Positions 17,210 to 26,948 of a DNA stretch of 64,000 nucleotides are shown here, in pieces. Both the position numbers and the translations under genes were made by a program. The notes beneath the pieces were generated by a model. The model had not been told where the DNA came from. It ran no database searches and saw only the letters and a list, made by a program, of their open reading frames with translations. Origin of the DNA: Palsa-504 sp963822765 (GTDB lineage: Bacteria; Actinomycetota; Actinomycetes; Streptosporangiales; Streptosporangiaceae); assembly GCA_963822765.1 (NCBI GenBank), contig CAWGJL010000007.1:248001-312000 (forward strand), read 5' to 3'. Position 1 is the stretch's first letter. Every line of letters starts with the position of its first letter.

Positions 17210-18700
17210 TCAGGTCCCCGGCCGGACAATTGCCGCCAGTTCGTCAGCTCCATCAACCGGGCCTCCGTGCGAGTCCATGACCGTCGCCAAACTCTGGTAG
17301 TCGACCTTCCCGCCGGGTGTCCGGGGCAGACGGCCGACGTGCCGGAAGATCACGTGCCGGCTCGGTACCCCGAGCAACTCGACCAGTTGCCGGCGCTGCT
17401 GTTCATGCACGGCCGCGTCGCCCGCGCCGACCAGGTGCACCACGTCGTCGGCGCCGCAGATCACCGCGGCGGGGTGGCCCGGCCGTTCCACCATGCGCTC
17501 CAGGTCGTCCAGGCTCGTGCGGACGCCGAGCACCTTGACGATTCGCTTGGCACGCCCGGTCAGGTACAGGTAGCCCTCGCGCAGGTACCCCAGATCGCCG
17601 GTATCCAGAACGTCCACCTCGGCGCCGCGGCACAGGTCCGCGCGCCCGGTCGCGTAGCCGAGCATGACGCCCGGGCCGCGGTAGCGGACCGCGCCCTCAC
17701 CGGGCACGGCCCGCGCGTGGGCCGGCGCTGGCCCGATCGTGATGGTGCCGCCCGGTACCGCGGTGCCGACCGATCCCAGGCGGCCCGGCAGGTCAGCCGG
17801 GTCCAGGCGGGCGATCCGGGAGGTCGCCTCGGTCTGGCCGTACATCACGAAGAACCGGCCATCTCGCTGGCCCATCATCCGTACCAGCCGCATGGTCAGG
17901 TCATCACCCAGCCGCGCGCCCAACTGGGTCATGGTGCGGATCTTGCTGCGGCCCAGCAGGTCGACGTGCGCCGGGCCGAACGCCGCGTAGGTCGTCGGCA
18001 CCGCGGCGAACGACGTGGCACCCGAGCGGACCAGGTGATCCCACGTCGCCAACGACAGCGGCGACCGCCCGCCCAGCACCACGCCCGCGCCGGCCAGCAG
18101 GTGGCTGTTCAGCACCGACAATCCGTAGGCGTGCGTGATCGGCAGCGTAGTCGGGGCGCGTTCGGCCGCGGTGATGCCCAGCGCGCTGATAACAGCGGCG
18201 GTATTGGCGGCCAGCCCGGAATACGACAGCCGCACCGCCTTGGAGCTGCCGGTCGAGCCCGACGTGCCGAGCAGCAACGCCATATCCAGGTAAATCTCAC
18301 CGGCCGACTGACTGGCTCGCTGGAAGACCGTGGTACCAGCGACCGGTTCCGCGGCCGGACGGTAGCCAAGATCGGCCAGCCCGGCCCCCCCGCCGGGCGC
18401 CGGGACCACGAACTCGGGTTGGTAGGCCGAGAGAATCTCCTCCGACGCGGGCAGAAACGCGACGGCGTGCCCCAGGCGCAGCGCCGCCAGATAAGCCAGC
18501 AGCGTGGGCAGATCGCGATCTCCCGCGCACAGCACCAGCGCCTTGCCGTCACGGCGCAGTACCCGTTCGGATTCACCGACCAAACCGGCCAGCTCACCGT
18601 AGGACAGCACGGCCTGACCTTCGAGATATAGAGCCGGGAAGGCCGGCCGCGCGTCGTCATGGCCCACCAGATCCAGCGTCGCCAGCGCCCAAGACACCAT
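17210..18700 (-). CDS. AMP-forming acyl ligase / adenylation enzyme
   Basis: An ANL-superfamily ligase with intact LLGTSGSTGSSKAVRLS (A3), THAYGLSVLNSHLLAG, FFVMYGQTEATSR (A5), DTGDLGYLREGYLYLTGRAKRIVK (A7-A8) and RTPGGKVDYQSL (A10 Lys). I prefer the ATG of MVSWALATLDLV. An in-frame ATG at 18835 would add 45 residues of unclear homology. It is the first gene of the minus-strand operon ligase, thioesterase, carrier, ligase, carrier-thioesterase, condensation. It likely activates an acyl starter for one of the free carriers. Confidence 0.87.
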   Translation of the reverse strand: MVSWALATLDLVGHDDARPAFPALYLEGQAVLSYGELAGLVGESERVLRRDGKALVLCAGDRDLPTLLAYLAALRLGHAVAFLPASEEILSAYQPEFVVPAPGGGAGLADLGYRPAAEPVAGTTVFQRASQSAGEIYLDMALLLGTSGSTGSSKAVRLSYSGLAANTAAVISALGITAAERAPTTLPITHAYGLSVLNSHLLAGAGVVLGGRSPLSLATWDHLVRSGATSFAAVPTTYAAFGPAHVDLLGRSKIRTMTQLGARLGDDLTMRLVRMMGQRDGRFFVMYGQTEATSRIARLDPADLPGRLGSVGTAVPGGTITIGPAPAHARAVPGEGAVRYRGPGVMLGYATGRADLCRGAEVDVLDTGDLGYLREGYLYLTGRAKRIVKVLGVRTSLDDLERMVERPGHPAAVICGADDVVHLVGAGDAAVHEQQRRQLVELLGVPSRHVIFRHVGRLPRTPGGKVDYQSLATVMDSHGGPVDGADELAAIVRPGT

Positions 18701-18909
18701 ATCGATCGCGCCCAGCTCTTCCACTTCGAAACGGGGGTCTGGTGACTGTCCTCGCTGACCCTGCTGCCGAGACAAACATAAGCAGACGGCCGCGGGCCGC
18801 CCTCCTCCGAGATTGCCGATCATCGTGGTCGTCATCGGGCGAGCCTGACCAGCGGCGGGATCCGCGACGTGGCGCTGCCGACGCGCCGCTCGTCTTGCGC
18901 GGACGCGGC

Positions 18910-19045
18910 CCGCTATAGGCACGTGGACACTGCCCTGCATCGACCCACGCTGATATACGACGTGACGAGAAGTAAACGACCCGCCGGGCCGCGTTTCCGC
19001 AGCCAGCGGGCCGTTTCGCAGATGACGGGTGTTGGAGTTCGAATC
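18910..19045 (-). repeat. tRNA-Tyr 3'-region repeat, copy B1 (most decayed; hairpin retained)
   Basis: This copy aligns with 60200-60330 and 25545-25670. Shared blocks include GTGACGAGAAG, the hairpin arms AAACGACCCGC / GCGGGCCGTTT, and a decayed T-arm (GTGTTGGAGTTCGAATC versus GTGTTGGGTTCGAAC). The tRNA body is gone. It is probably an old attachment-site scar or duplicated tRNA-Tyr terminator. Confidence 0.75.
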
Positions 19046-19050
19046 AGCGT

Positions 19051-19427
19051 TCACTGTCCGTGCTTTGCGCAGGTGGCGGACAGCCTCTGGTAGAACCAGA
19101 CGGTCTGGTATCCGTCGGTGCCCCGCGTACTGGGCAGCTGCGTGGCCAGATCGACATATGCCGTCTCGGCGTTGCGCAGGTCCGGCCAGCGCGAGCCGGC
19201 GAACTGGGCGCGGATCTTCTGGTAGTCGGCCACAGGACGTCTTGCGTGCTCAACGGGTACCTGCAGGCGACGAGGCCGCTATCCTGCGGCGCGGCCGAAT
19301 GGGTGCCGCCGAGCACGCCGGCGAGCAGGGCGGGGATCACCGCGGCGGTGCCGATCGTGAAGCGGCGCGTGCGAGGCGAGAGATTCCTGATCGTCGGCGG
19401 CCGATGTGCAGCGAAGCGGTCGAACAT
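19051..19427 (-). pseudogene. Small secreted protein, frameshifted
   Basis: The N-terminal frame MFDRFAAHRPPTIRNLSPRT followed by TIGTAAVIPALLAGVLGG looks like a signal or anchor segment. It continues to about 19245 (CRYPLSTQDV), where the sensible sequence moves to another frame. There it reads VADYQKIRAQFAGSRW, DLATQLPSTRGTDGY, QTVWFYQRLSATCAKHGQ and stops. The combined product would be about 125 residues with a cysteine near each end. I do not recognise the family. It abuts repeat copy B1. Confidence 0.5.
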
Positions 19428-19901
19428 TTCGGGACTGCTGCGCGATCAGGAGGTGCGCGTCGTCAAGCAGCTGCTGCGCGACGCGGACCGCCGCCTACTA
19501 CGGCGACATCCTGCTCCCCGGCCGACCTCGACCGGGTGGCGGTCCCGCACGGGCGAGACGCTCCTGCCGCGTTAACATCGCGTCACAGGGTGGACGCGAT
19601 ATCGACGCCCGTCATCCTCCCCGCTGGTCAGGCATCCCCTAGCGGATGGGACGGTTACGAAATTTTTACAGTAAATGTCGTTAGGTTAACTGGCCTGCTA
19701 CGAGTTTAAGCCGTAGCGTCTGCCGCACACCCATATATCTCCTGCATCTCTAGGACGCAGCAGGCCATTCGCTCTCCCGATAGCGCACTGTCGCCCGCCG
19801 GGCACGGGAGGCGACGCTTGCCGGGGCACGGGAGGCGAGCTGACTGCGCCTTCACCGCCCTCCGGCTTGCAGCATCAGCGCATCCTTAAAGGACGTAAGA
19901 A
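19428..19901. other. Gene-free region upstream of sensor kinase
   Basis: I see no coding frame. The segment 19650-19720 is markedly AT-rich for this genome (GAAATTTTTACAG, GTTAGGTTAAC) and is a candidate promoter region. AAAGGACG ten bases before 19902 is the ribosome binding site of the kinase gene. Confidence 0.5.
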
Positions 19902-22385
19902 ATGGGAAACCATGATGGCGCCAGCGCGAGAGCGCGGACCGGCGCGGCCAGCGGCGCCGAGAGGCCGGCCAGAGGTGCCAGGCCCGGCAGCCGGGGGCTG
20001 ATAACGCTGTCAAACTGGCCGGTGTCGCGCCGGCTATTTTCGGTCATCGCCCTCGCGCTGGTTATGGGGCTGGTCTTCGGCGGCATGGAGGTGGCAAGCG
20101 CCAAAAGCAGCGCGACCCAGTTCGGCCGTGAACTTCAGCTGGCCAAGCTCGGCCAGCAGGGCGTGATCCTGGCGCAGGACCTGCAGAACGAGCGGGACTA
20201 CACCGTCGGCCTCACCTCCGGGGGCGGCACCGGAGATCTCAACGCACTGCGCAGCGCGACCGACGCCGAGGCCGCCAAGTTCCTGGCGCTCGCCACCGGG
20301 GTCGACGGCTCCTACCCGGCGAACATCCAGGCCAGCGTGGCCGCGGTCCGGTCGGGGCTCGGCGGCAGCCTAGCCAGGCTGAGGAACACCGTCACGACGC
20401 AGTTCTGGGACAGGTCCCGCGGCTCGAGCATCGAGGGCCTCGGCGTTATCACCGAGTACGAGCCGCTCATCAACAACCTCATTACGCTTAACGACGAGCT
20501 CGCGCAGGGAATCTCCGACGCCAGCCTGGCCATCGACGTCCGCGAGCTGAACTTGCTCTCGCTGGCGAAGGACCAGGTCTCGCAGCAGCGCGGGCTCTTC
20601 CTCAACGCCTTCACGCAGAAGTTCTTCTCCGACGGCGTGCTCCAGGCATTGATCTCGGCACGGTCCGCCGAGCAGTCCGACGAGGCGGGATTCCTCGCGG
20701 CCGCCACGCCGGCGGAGCGGCACGCCTTCGACACAACGGTCGCCGGGCCCGGCGTCAAGGAGGTGAAGCGGGCAGAGGACTACTTCCTGATCGACGGCGG
20801 CGGTGACCTGAAGGACCCGTTCCTCAGCTCGAACATCAACACCGAGACTGTGGGGTTCAGCGTGGCCCAGGCCCCGGTGTCCTGGTACCAGGCCGCCTCG
20901 CAGAAACTCGATGAGACGCAGGCGGTCGAACAGGGAATCGCGCAGGACGCCGTCGCGCGCGCCGAGTCGCTGGAGCATGGCGCCGGGCAGTCAGCGCTGC
21001 TCATCTCGGTCAGCGTGGTTATGGTGCTGCTGATCGTGCTGGCGGCGGCGCTCCTCGTCGCCAGGTCGCTGGCCGCGCCGCTGCGCCGGCTCCGGGCAGA
21101 AGCGCTCGACATCGCCACCGTGCAGCTGCCGCAGCGGATGAAGCGGCTGAGCGAGTCCCCGGACACCGAACTTGAAGTGGCGCCGATTGACGTGCTGACC
21201 TCCGATGAGATCGGCCAGGTTGCCAGGGCCTTCGACCAGGTGCATGCCGAGGCAGTGCGGCTGGCGGGCAACGAGGCCATGCTCCGGACCAGCTTCAACG
21301 CGATGTTCGTCAACCTGTCCCGGCGCAGCCAGACGCTCATCGAGCGGCTGGCGCGGACGATCGACTCACTGGAGCAGAACGAGGACGACGCCGACCGGCT
21401 GTCCAGCCTGTTCTCGATGGACCACATGGTCACCCGCATGCGCCGCAACTCGGAGAACCTGCTGCTGCTGGCCGGCCATGACGGCGCGCGCAAGTGGAGC
21501 GAGCCGGTGTCACTGGCGGATGTGGCACGGGCCGCGACCTCGGAGATCGAGCACTACCGCAGGGTGGTGCTCAGCGTGCAGCCCAGCATCGCGGTCGCCG
21601 GGCTGGCGGTCTCCGACGTGGCGCACCTGCTCGCCGAACTGATCGAGAACGCGACGCTGTTCTCGCCGACCGACACCCTGGTTCAGGTATCGGGGCACGA
21701 GCTGAGCAGCGGCGGCGTCCTGATGGAGATCATCGACAAGGGAATCGGCATACCCGAGGAGCGGCTGGCCGAGATGAACTGGCGGCTGCAGACCACGCCG
21801 GTGATCGACGTGTCTGTGTCCCGACACATGGGCCTGTTCGCAGTCGCGCGGCTTGCCGAGCGGCACGGCGTGAAGGTCCGGCTGCGCCCCGCCAGCCCCC
21901 AGGGGCTGAGCGCGCTGGTCTGGCTGCCTGCCCCGGTCATCGAGCGCACGGCCCCGTATTCCGGCGGGAGGGCGCCGCAGGCCGCGCAGGGCGGCGGCGG
22001 CATCCAGGGCAGGCGGTCGCCCGGCCAGCTCGGTCTCGTGCGCGCGATCACGGACGATGAGCCAGGAAGGGGCGCTACCGAGGACACCGGCGGCAGCCTG
22101 GTGAACGCCGGACAGCAGCCGATGAACTGGTTCCATACCCGCCGGGACCGCGTGGCCACCGCGCTGGCCGGCTCGGGCCGCGACGGCCAGACCGACACCG
22201 GACTGCCCGCGCGGGTCCCGAACGCCAACCCCCTGCACAGCCCGGGGAATGGCGGGCAGCCCGCGGACGCGCAGGAACCGCCGAGCTTAACCCGGACACG
22301 GTCGTGCCCGGATGAGCAGCCTGCAGCGGGGCCCGCACCGGGCGGCAGACGGGCGGCAGACGGAAGAAGGGACCACGATGAGTGA
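19902..22385 (+). CDS. Nitrate/nitrite-sensing sensor histidine kinase (conservon type)
   Basis: An 827-residue membrane kinase. TM1 is near residues 45-65 (LFSVIALALVMGLVFGG), followed by an extracytoplasmic nitrate/nitrite-sensing domain to about residue 330. TM2 is near 345-370 (ISVSVVMVLLIVLAAALLVA), followed by a HAMP-like linker and a dimerisation region (MFVNLSRRSQTLIERL; SMDHMVTRMRRN). The HATPase domain has HLLAELIENATLFSP and DKGIGIPEERL. The last 170 residues are low-complexity. Kinases of this type normally head a 'conservon' followed by roadblock/LC7, DUF742 and a Ras-like GTPase. Here none follows. Confidence 0.93.
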   Translation: MGNHDGASARARTGAASGAERPARGARPGSRGLITLSNWPVSRRLFSVIALALVMGLVFGGMEVASAKSSATQFGRELQLAKLGQQGVILAQDLQNERDYTVGLTSGGGTGDLNALRSATDAEAAKFLALATGVDGSYPANIQASVAAVRSGLGGSLARLRNTVTTQFWDRSRGSSIEGLGVITEYEPLINNLITLNDELAQGISDASLAIDVRELNLLSLAKDQVSQQRGLFLNAFTQKFFSDGVLQALISARSAEQSDEAGFLAAATPAERHAFDTTVAGPGVKEVKRAEDYFLIDGGGDLKDPFLSSNINTETVGFSVAQAPVSWYQAASQKLDETQAVEQGIAQDAVARAESLEHGAGQSALLISVSVVMVLLIVLAAALLVARSLAAPLRRLRAEALDIATVQLPQRMKRLSESPDTELEVAPIDVLTSDEIGQVARAFDQVHAEAVRLAGNEAMLRTSFNAMFVNLSRRSQTLIERLARTIDSLEQNEDDADRLSSLFSMDHMVTRMRRNSENLLLLAGHDGARKWSEPVSLADVARAATSEIEHYRRVVLSVQPSIAVAGLAVSDVAHLLAELIENATLFSPTDTLVQVSGHELSSGGVLMEIIDKGIGIPEERLAEMNWRLQTTPVIDVSVSRHMGLFAVARLAERHGVKVRLRPASPQGLSALVWLPAPVIERTAPYSGGRAPQAAQGGGGIQGRRSPGQLGLVRAITDDEPGRGATEDTGGSLVNAGQQPMNWFHTRRDRVATALAGSGRDGQTDTGLPARVPNANPLHSPGNGGQPADAQEPPSLTRTRSCPDEQPAAGPAPGGRRAADGRRDHDE

Positions 22386-22392
22386 CATGTAG
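22378..22392 (+). pseudogene. Stub of the second conservon gene (four codons)
   Basis: ATG-AGT-GAC-ATG-TAG overlaps the kinase stop (ATGAGTGA), just where a roadblock/LC7 gene would start, and then stops. The downstream 280 bp to 22669 contain no recognisable roadblock sequence. I read it as the truncated start of the next conservon gene, but a four-codon frame is weak evidence. Confidence 0.35.
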
Positions 22393-22669
22393 CAGCTTGT
22401 TCATCCCCCCATGGCGGCACGCCTCGTGGCACGAGGGGGTCGTGCCCGGTGCGTTCGCCGACGCGGAACGGTACGGCGCGCTGGCCGAGGCCGACGCGGC
22501 GCTGCGGCCCTGGACTCCGACGCGGCCTCGCCCAAGTGCTCGCCGGCGGCCGGCGGCCAGGTCTGGGTCTCTCTGCGGCGAGCGCCCGCACAGGTCCGGC
22601 AGGCGCTCGCCCGGCGGCCCGACTCCCGCCGCGGCTGCCAGGCGGGTAAGCGAAAAGCGAGGTACGTTC

Positions 22670-23923
22670 TTGTCTTCTCTTGCGAAAACAGCAGGCTTCA
22701 GGAAGAGAGCAGGCCTGACCGCGGCGGGCCTTAGTGCCGCGCTGCTGATCGCGGCCTGCAGCCCGGGCAGCAGCCCCATCTCGGCGCCGACCGCTGCGAG
22801 CCCCGCACCCTCAAGCTCAAGCTCAAGCGCCAGCGCGCCGTCCCTGACTGTCAGTGACATCAGCCCCACGTTCAGCGCCCTGAAGGCGCTCGCCCCGCTC
22901 GCTCCGGAAGGCAAAGGCAACGTGGCGGTCATCCTGCCGGACACCACGTCGTCCACCCGGTGGCTTGCATTCGACGCGCCTTACCTGAAGGCCGCGTTCG
23001 CGGCCGCCGGGCTGCCGTCGGCGAACCTCACCGTGCAGGACGCCCTCGGCAGCGACGCCACGCAGGTGAGCATGGCGCAGTCGGCCATCACCAAGGGCGC
23101 GACCGTGCTGATCATCTGCCCGCTCGACTCGGGCACCGGCGCGCACATCGAGCAGCTCGCCAAGGCGGCGGGGGTCACGGTCATTGACTACGACCGGCTG
23201 ACACTCGGCGGGACCCGCGGGTACTACGTCAGCTTCGACAACGTCAAGGTCGGCACGGTCATGGGCCGCGGGCTGGTCTCCTGCATGTCCGACTGGGACG
23301 TGAAGGACCCGAACGTCATCGTGATGAAGGGCGCGCCGACCGACAACAACGCGACCCTGTTCGCCCAGGGCTACGACAGCGTCCTCGCGCCGTTCTTCGC
23401 CTCGGGCACGTACATGTTCGTCAGCGACCCGCCTGGCTCCTGGGACCCCACCCTGTCACTGAGTGAATTCCAGGAGCAGTTCACCGCCCACAAGAGCATC
23501 AACGCGGCGCTGACGCCGAACGACGCGAACGCCGCGGCGATCATCGACTACCTGAAGACGCACGGCGTAAAGCCGAGGACCTTCCCGACCACCGGGCAGG
23601 ACGCCTCGCTGGCCGGCCTGCAGAACATCCTGGCCGGCTACCAGTGCGGCACGGTGTACAAGCCAATCTACCTTGAGGCCGGGGCCACCGCCGCGCTCGC
23701 GATGTACCTGCGTGCCGGCCGGACTCCGCCGCCGTCGCTCGTCAACGGCTCGGTCACAGACGTGGTGGCCCAGGTCCCCGTCCCGTCCATCCTCGCCAAC
23801 CCGGAGTGGGTCACCATGGCGAACATGAACGACACCGTGATCAAGGACAACTTCGTCACCGCATCAGAGCTCTGCGCTGGCCAGTACGCGTCCGTGTGCA
23901 AGGCTGCCGGGATCTCCAGGTAA
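22670..23923 (+). CDS. Sugar ABC transporter substrate-binding lipoprotein
   Basis: A periplasmic-binding-protein fold of the Peripla_BP_4 (ribose/xylose) type. After the lipobox LLIAAC comes a Ser/Pro/Ala-rich linker, then GNVAVILPDTTSSTRW, LIICPLDSGTGAHIEQLAKAAGV and VIDYDRLTLGG, as in XylF-like proteins. The TTG start is chosen because AGCGAGG lies eight bases upstream and it yields a clean lipoprotein signal peptide. The same frame is open upstream but low-complexity. No permease or ATPase follows, so it is an orphan. It sits where the rest of the conservon would be expected. Confidence 0.85.
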   Translation: MSSLAKTAGFRKRAGLTAAGLSAALLIAACSPGSSPISAPTAASPAPSSSSSSASAPSLTVSDISPTFSALKALAPLAPEGKGNVAVILPDTTSSTRWLAFDAPYLKAAFAAAGLPSANLTVQDALGSDATQVSMAQSAITKGATVLIICPLDSGTGAHIEQLAKAAGVTVIDYDRLTLGGTRGYYVSFDNVKVGTVMGRGLVSCMSDWDVKDPNVIVMKGAPTDNNATLFAQGYDSVLAPFFASGTYMFVSDPPGSWDPTLSLSEFQEQFTAHKSINAALTPNDANAAAIIDYLKTHGVKPRTFPTTGQDASLAGLQNILAGYQCGTVYKPIYLEAGATAALAMYLRAGRTPPPSLVNGSVTDVVAQVPVPSILANPEWVTMANMNDTVIKDNFVTASELCAGQYASVCKAAGISR

Positions 23924-24054
23924 CTCATTCCGGGGCTGGTCACCGCGACACGGCGGCCAGCGCGGCGCGGATGACGTCCTCGGCCGCCGGGTGCCCTGTA
24001 CCGCTTCAAAACTGTCGTCACAGGTCTGGCCTGCAGATTCGGCGAGTTAGTTTC

Positions 24055-24330
24055 GCGGCGCGGTGGTACTCATTGATCGCACCGCCAAGTACTTTCCGGC
24101 GCTGCACCGGTGCGTCCAGCGGGATGACGATCATCTCGTCGTGATGGGTGGCCGCTGGTGCCGGGATTGGTGCGGGCGGTGCCCGTTGTAGTGCCTGGCG
24201 TAGGCCCGCAGCACCGCTCGCAGGTGACTCTCGCTGTAGATCAGAATCCGGTCAGTGCACTCAGACTGGACGGTCCGTATCCAGCGCTCGGCGTAGTTGT
24301 GGGTGCCGAAACCTGCGCCAGCTGGGCAGA
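24055..24330 (-). pseudogene. IS481-like transposase C-terminal remnant
   Basis: The minus strand reads NYAERWIRTVQSECTDRILI, YSESHLRAVLRAYARHYNGHRPHQS, then in another frame the terminal KVLGGAINEYHRAA. This is the C-terminal end of an integrase-core (rve) transposase typical of actinobacterial IS481/IS3-like elements. The N-terminal two thirds are missing and one frameshift lies near 24130. Confidence 0.7.
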
Positions 24331-24418
24331 TGCTCTGCAGATCGCGGTTGGCTCGGTCCCGTGTTCGGGTGCCGCGGGCAGGTCTTGGTCCGGCTGGAGA
24401 TGGGATGATCTTCGGCCT

Positions 24419-25505
24419 GTGGGCTTGAAGCTGATTTTCCTGATCGTGTCCCGTGCGGTGTCGGTGCTGGGCTTGTCGCGGCGGGAGTCGTGGTGGAAGG
24501 ACGCGGAGATCTTGATGCTGCGCCATCAGCTCGCTGTCGCCCAGCGCGAGCGGCCTCGCGCTCATTCGCGTTTGACGTGGCCGGACCGTGCGTGGCTGGC
24601 GCTGCTGGCCGTGACGTTGCCCGCCGGCCGCCTCGCCGCGATGCGGCTGATCGTCACTCCCGGCACGATCATGTGATGGCACCGCGACATCGTGCGCCGC
24701 CGGTGGGCGCGTGTCGCACGGTGGCCGCTCCGGCCGTCCGCCGGTGCACCGCAACGTGCGGTCTGTGGTGCTACGTCTGGCGAGGGAGAACGAGTCCTGG
24801 GCTACCGGCGGATCCACCGCGAGCTTGCCGGACTGGGCATCACGGTCGCGCCGTCCACGGTCTGGCAGATCCTCAAGAGCGCCGGGATCGATCCGGCGCC
24901 CCGCCGGGACGGCCCGGGGTGGGCCGAATTCCTGCGGTCCCAGGCGCAGGGGATCCTGGCGCTGGACTTCTTCACCGCCGACCTGCTCAACGGCGCCAGG
25001 TCTATGTCCTGGCCGTCATCGAGCACGGCTCCCGCCGCGCCCGGATCCTTGGCGCCACCGAGCACCCCGTCCAGGCCTGGGTCGTGCAGCAGGCACGGAA
25101 CCTGCTGATGGACCTGGAGGACACCGGGACACGGGTGAAGTTCGTGGTGCATGACCGGGACGCCAGCTTCACCGCCGCGTTCGACGCAGTGTTCCAGGCC
25201 GCTGGCGGCAGGATTGTCCGCTCCGCCGTTCAGGCACCGCGGATGAACTCGGTCATGGAGCGATGGATCAGCAGCTGCCGGCGTGAGCTGCTGGACCGGA
25301 CCTTGATCTGGAACCAGCGGCACCTGATGATCGTCCTGCGCGAGTACGAGCACTTCTACAACACCCACCGGCCGCACCGGACCCTTAAGCAAGCCGCGCC
25401 GCTACGCCCGCTACCGAACGGCGTCACCGACCTGGACCATTTCCGGGTTCAGCGGCGTGACCGCGCCGGGGGCGTGATCATGAAAATCGCCTGGTGGCAT
25501 AGTTT
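24419..25505 (+). pseudogene. Integrase-core transposase, multiply frameshifted
   Basis: Three frames together give a common actinobacterial integrase-type transposase. The first reads LKLIFLIVSRAVSVLGLSRR to MRLIVTPGTIM, where a stop falls at 24674. The second reads GYRRIHRELAGLGITVAPSTVW, LALDFFTADLLNGA. The third, from about 25000, reads VYVLAVIEHGSRRARILGAT, KFVVHDRDASFTAAF, MNSVMERWISSCRRELLDRT, FYNTHRPHRTL. D-D-E catalytic-core landmarks are visible (DFFTAD, HDRDASF, E in VMERW). At least two frameshifts and a stop inactivate it. No terminal inverted repeats are evident. Confidence 0.85.
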
Positions 25506-25539
25506 TTGGCACCCACAGGTCCGGACACCGTCCGCTATG

Positions 25540-25715
25540 CGTCCGTGGACACCGCGACATGTCGACTCACGGTGACACAGAGCGATACATAGCGTGACAA
25601 GAAGAAAACGGCCCCACGGGAGCGTTTCCGCAGCCAGGGGGCCGTTTACGCAGGTAGTGGCAGGTGTTGGGTTCGAACCAACGTAGGCTGAGCCGACAGT
25701 TTTACAGACCGCTCC
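25540..25715 (-). repeat. tRNA-Tyr 3'-half duplicate with terminator, copy B2
   Basis: Positions 25655-25715 match the 3' half of the intact tRNA-Tyr from the anticodon arm through T-arm and acceptor (57 bp compared, one mismatch). The CCA is mutated to CTA and the 5' half is absent. Next to it is a variant of the tRNA's terminator hairpin (AAACGGCCCC / GGGGGCCGTTT) and the upstream block GTGACAAGAAG. This is what an integrative element leaves at the distal end when it inserts in a tRNA gene. Confidence 0.85.
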
Positions 25716-25780
25716 TGCTTGCACCTCTACATGGGTCCTGACCTGCGAAAACGACCCCGCATGGCCCCCGGCCGCGACGC

Positions 25781-25925
25781 TGCATGTCATCTATATGTAC
25801 GTCCGCAGGCCATCCGCGCCGCCGATCCTGCGGACAGCCACGTACAGGCCCGTACAGCACCCCAAAAACCGCAGGCAGAAGCACCTCCGGCCGCCGGGCT
25901 CCCCTCCGCCGGAAACGACCGCGCG
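25781..25925 (+). repeat. 145-bp direct repeat, left copy (A1)
   Basis: It begins TGCATGTCATCTATATGTAC and also contains GCGGACAGCCACGT and AACCGCAGGCAGAAGC. The same blocks in the same order and orientation occur at 39652-39795, with roughly three quarters of the bases identical by eye. It lies 65 bp from the tRNA remnant B2. Confidence 0.8.
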
Positions 25926-26303
25926 AGCACCATCCGCCGGACGTTTCCGCGGCGGCGGTAGACGCAATGGGGACTGTAATTTCAACGACAGAGCCGTTAA
26001 CTTGACAGCCCCACGCAATGCCATGTAGTAGTGCGCGATCGCGCGGGTGGGCCTTCGGCGGCGCGGCGAGCGCCCGCCAATTCCGGCTACGGATTGTTTT
26101 CGCCGACGGGGTTGCGGGGCTGTGATGGCCCGGGCTCGGTGTGGTGTCCAGCTGCATGAGCTGGACGGGTTCGGAGTGGCGTCAGCGGCGTGTTGCGACC
26201 GAAGAGCGGTGTGGCAGCGGCGGCCCGGCGGGGGCCGGCGGCGGCGATGGCGCAGGCGGCGGCAGGGCGCAAATCTGGACGAGTTCAGGAAGTGCGCCCG
26301 CTT
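25926..26303. other. Gene-free region
   Basis: No convincing coding frame. The base composition is less GC-rich around 25970-26030, then becomes a G-rich stretch at 26215-26265. I see no recognisable feature. Confidence 0.4.
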
Positions 26304-26948
26304 TTAGCGGCGCACGAGCCGGAACGCAACGTCGTAAGAGCCTGCGGCTTCCGCTGCATGGACCCACAAAATGCCCAGCGCTTCGGTCAGGCGCGCTCGC
26401 GCCAGCGGGCCGATGTCCAGGATGTCGCTCCAGCCGAGCTCCCGGCACAGGGCAATCACCTGCTGCACGGCCGGGGGGTGGTCACCGCAGACCAGCAGGG
26501 TCGGCGGCCCGTCGGGGAACGCGGGATCGACCATGTCCGCGGCGTTGAGGATGTTCAGGGCCTTGACTACGTGTGCCTGCGGCACCAGCCGCTGCAGCAG
26601 TTCCCCGCCGGAGTCCTCGTGTCCGAGCAGCAGCTGCGTCGTCCCCTGCGCGTCCCTGCCCTCCGGGTCGCTGGCGTCCAGCATGGTGACTCCCGCCGGG
26701 AGCACGGCAGCCAGCTCGGCGGCCACGGGTCGCAGGGCAGGGAAAGGCAGGGCGAATACCGCGAACTCCGCGTCGGCGGCAGCCTGCCGGTGCGAGCCGA
26801 GCGCTATCGCCGGGGTGCCAGCGAAGCGCCCGGCGACCCCGGGGTCCTCCGGGCGCCGGCTGCCGACCGTCACCGTGTGGCCGCGGACCGCCAGCCCCGC
26901 AGCGAGCACCTGACCGACACGACCAGTGCCGAAAACCGCGACGCGCAA
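26304..26948 (-). CDS. NADPH-dependent F420 reductase-like protein
   Basis: A 214-residue Rossmann protein beginning MRVAVFGTGRVGQVLAAGLA, with the dinucleotide motif GTGRVG and TVGSRRPED after beta-2, which suits NADP. FALPFPALRPVAAEL, LDASDPEG and VVKALNILNAADM follow the F420-dependent NADP oxidoreductase / NAD-binding_2-like family. It is alone, flanked by gene-free DNA. The substrate is unknown. Confidence 0.85.
   Translation of the reverse strand: MRVAVFGTGRVGQVLAAGLAVRGHTVTVGSRRPEDPGVAGRFAGTPAIALGSHRQAAADAEFAVFALPFPALRPVAAELAAVLPAGVTMLDASDPEGRDAQGTTQLLLGHEDSGGELLQRLVPQAHVVKALNILNAADMVDPAFPDGPPTLLVCGDHPPAVQQVIALCRELGWSDILDIGPLARARLTEALGILWVHAAEAAGSYDVAFRLVRR

Noticed and set aside
24131..24817. 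Single 228-residue minus-strand protein
   Set aside because: Only the last 60 residues or so match a transposase end. The rest is antisense to the plus-strand transposase remnant.
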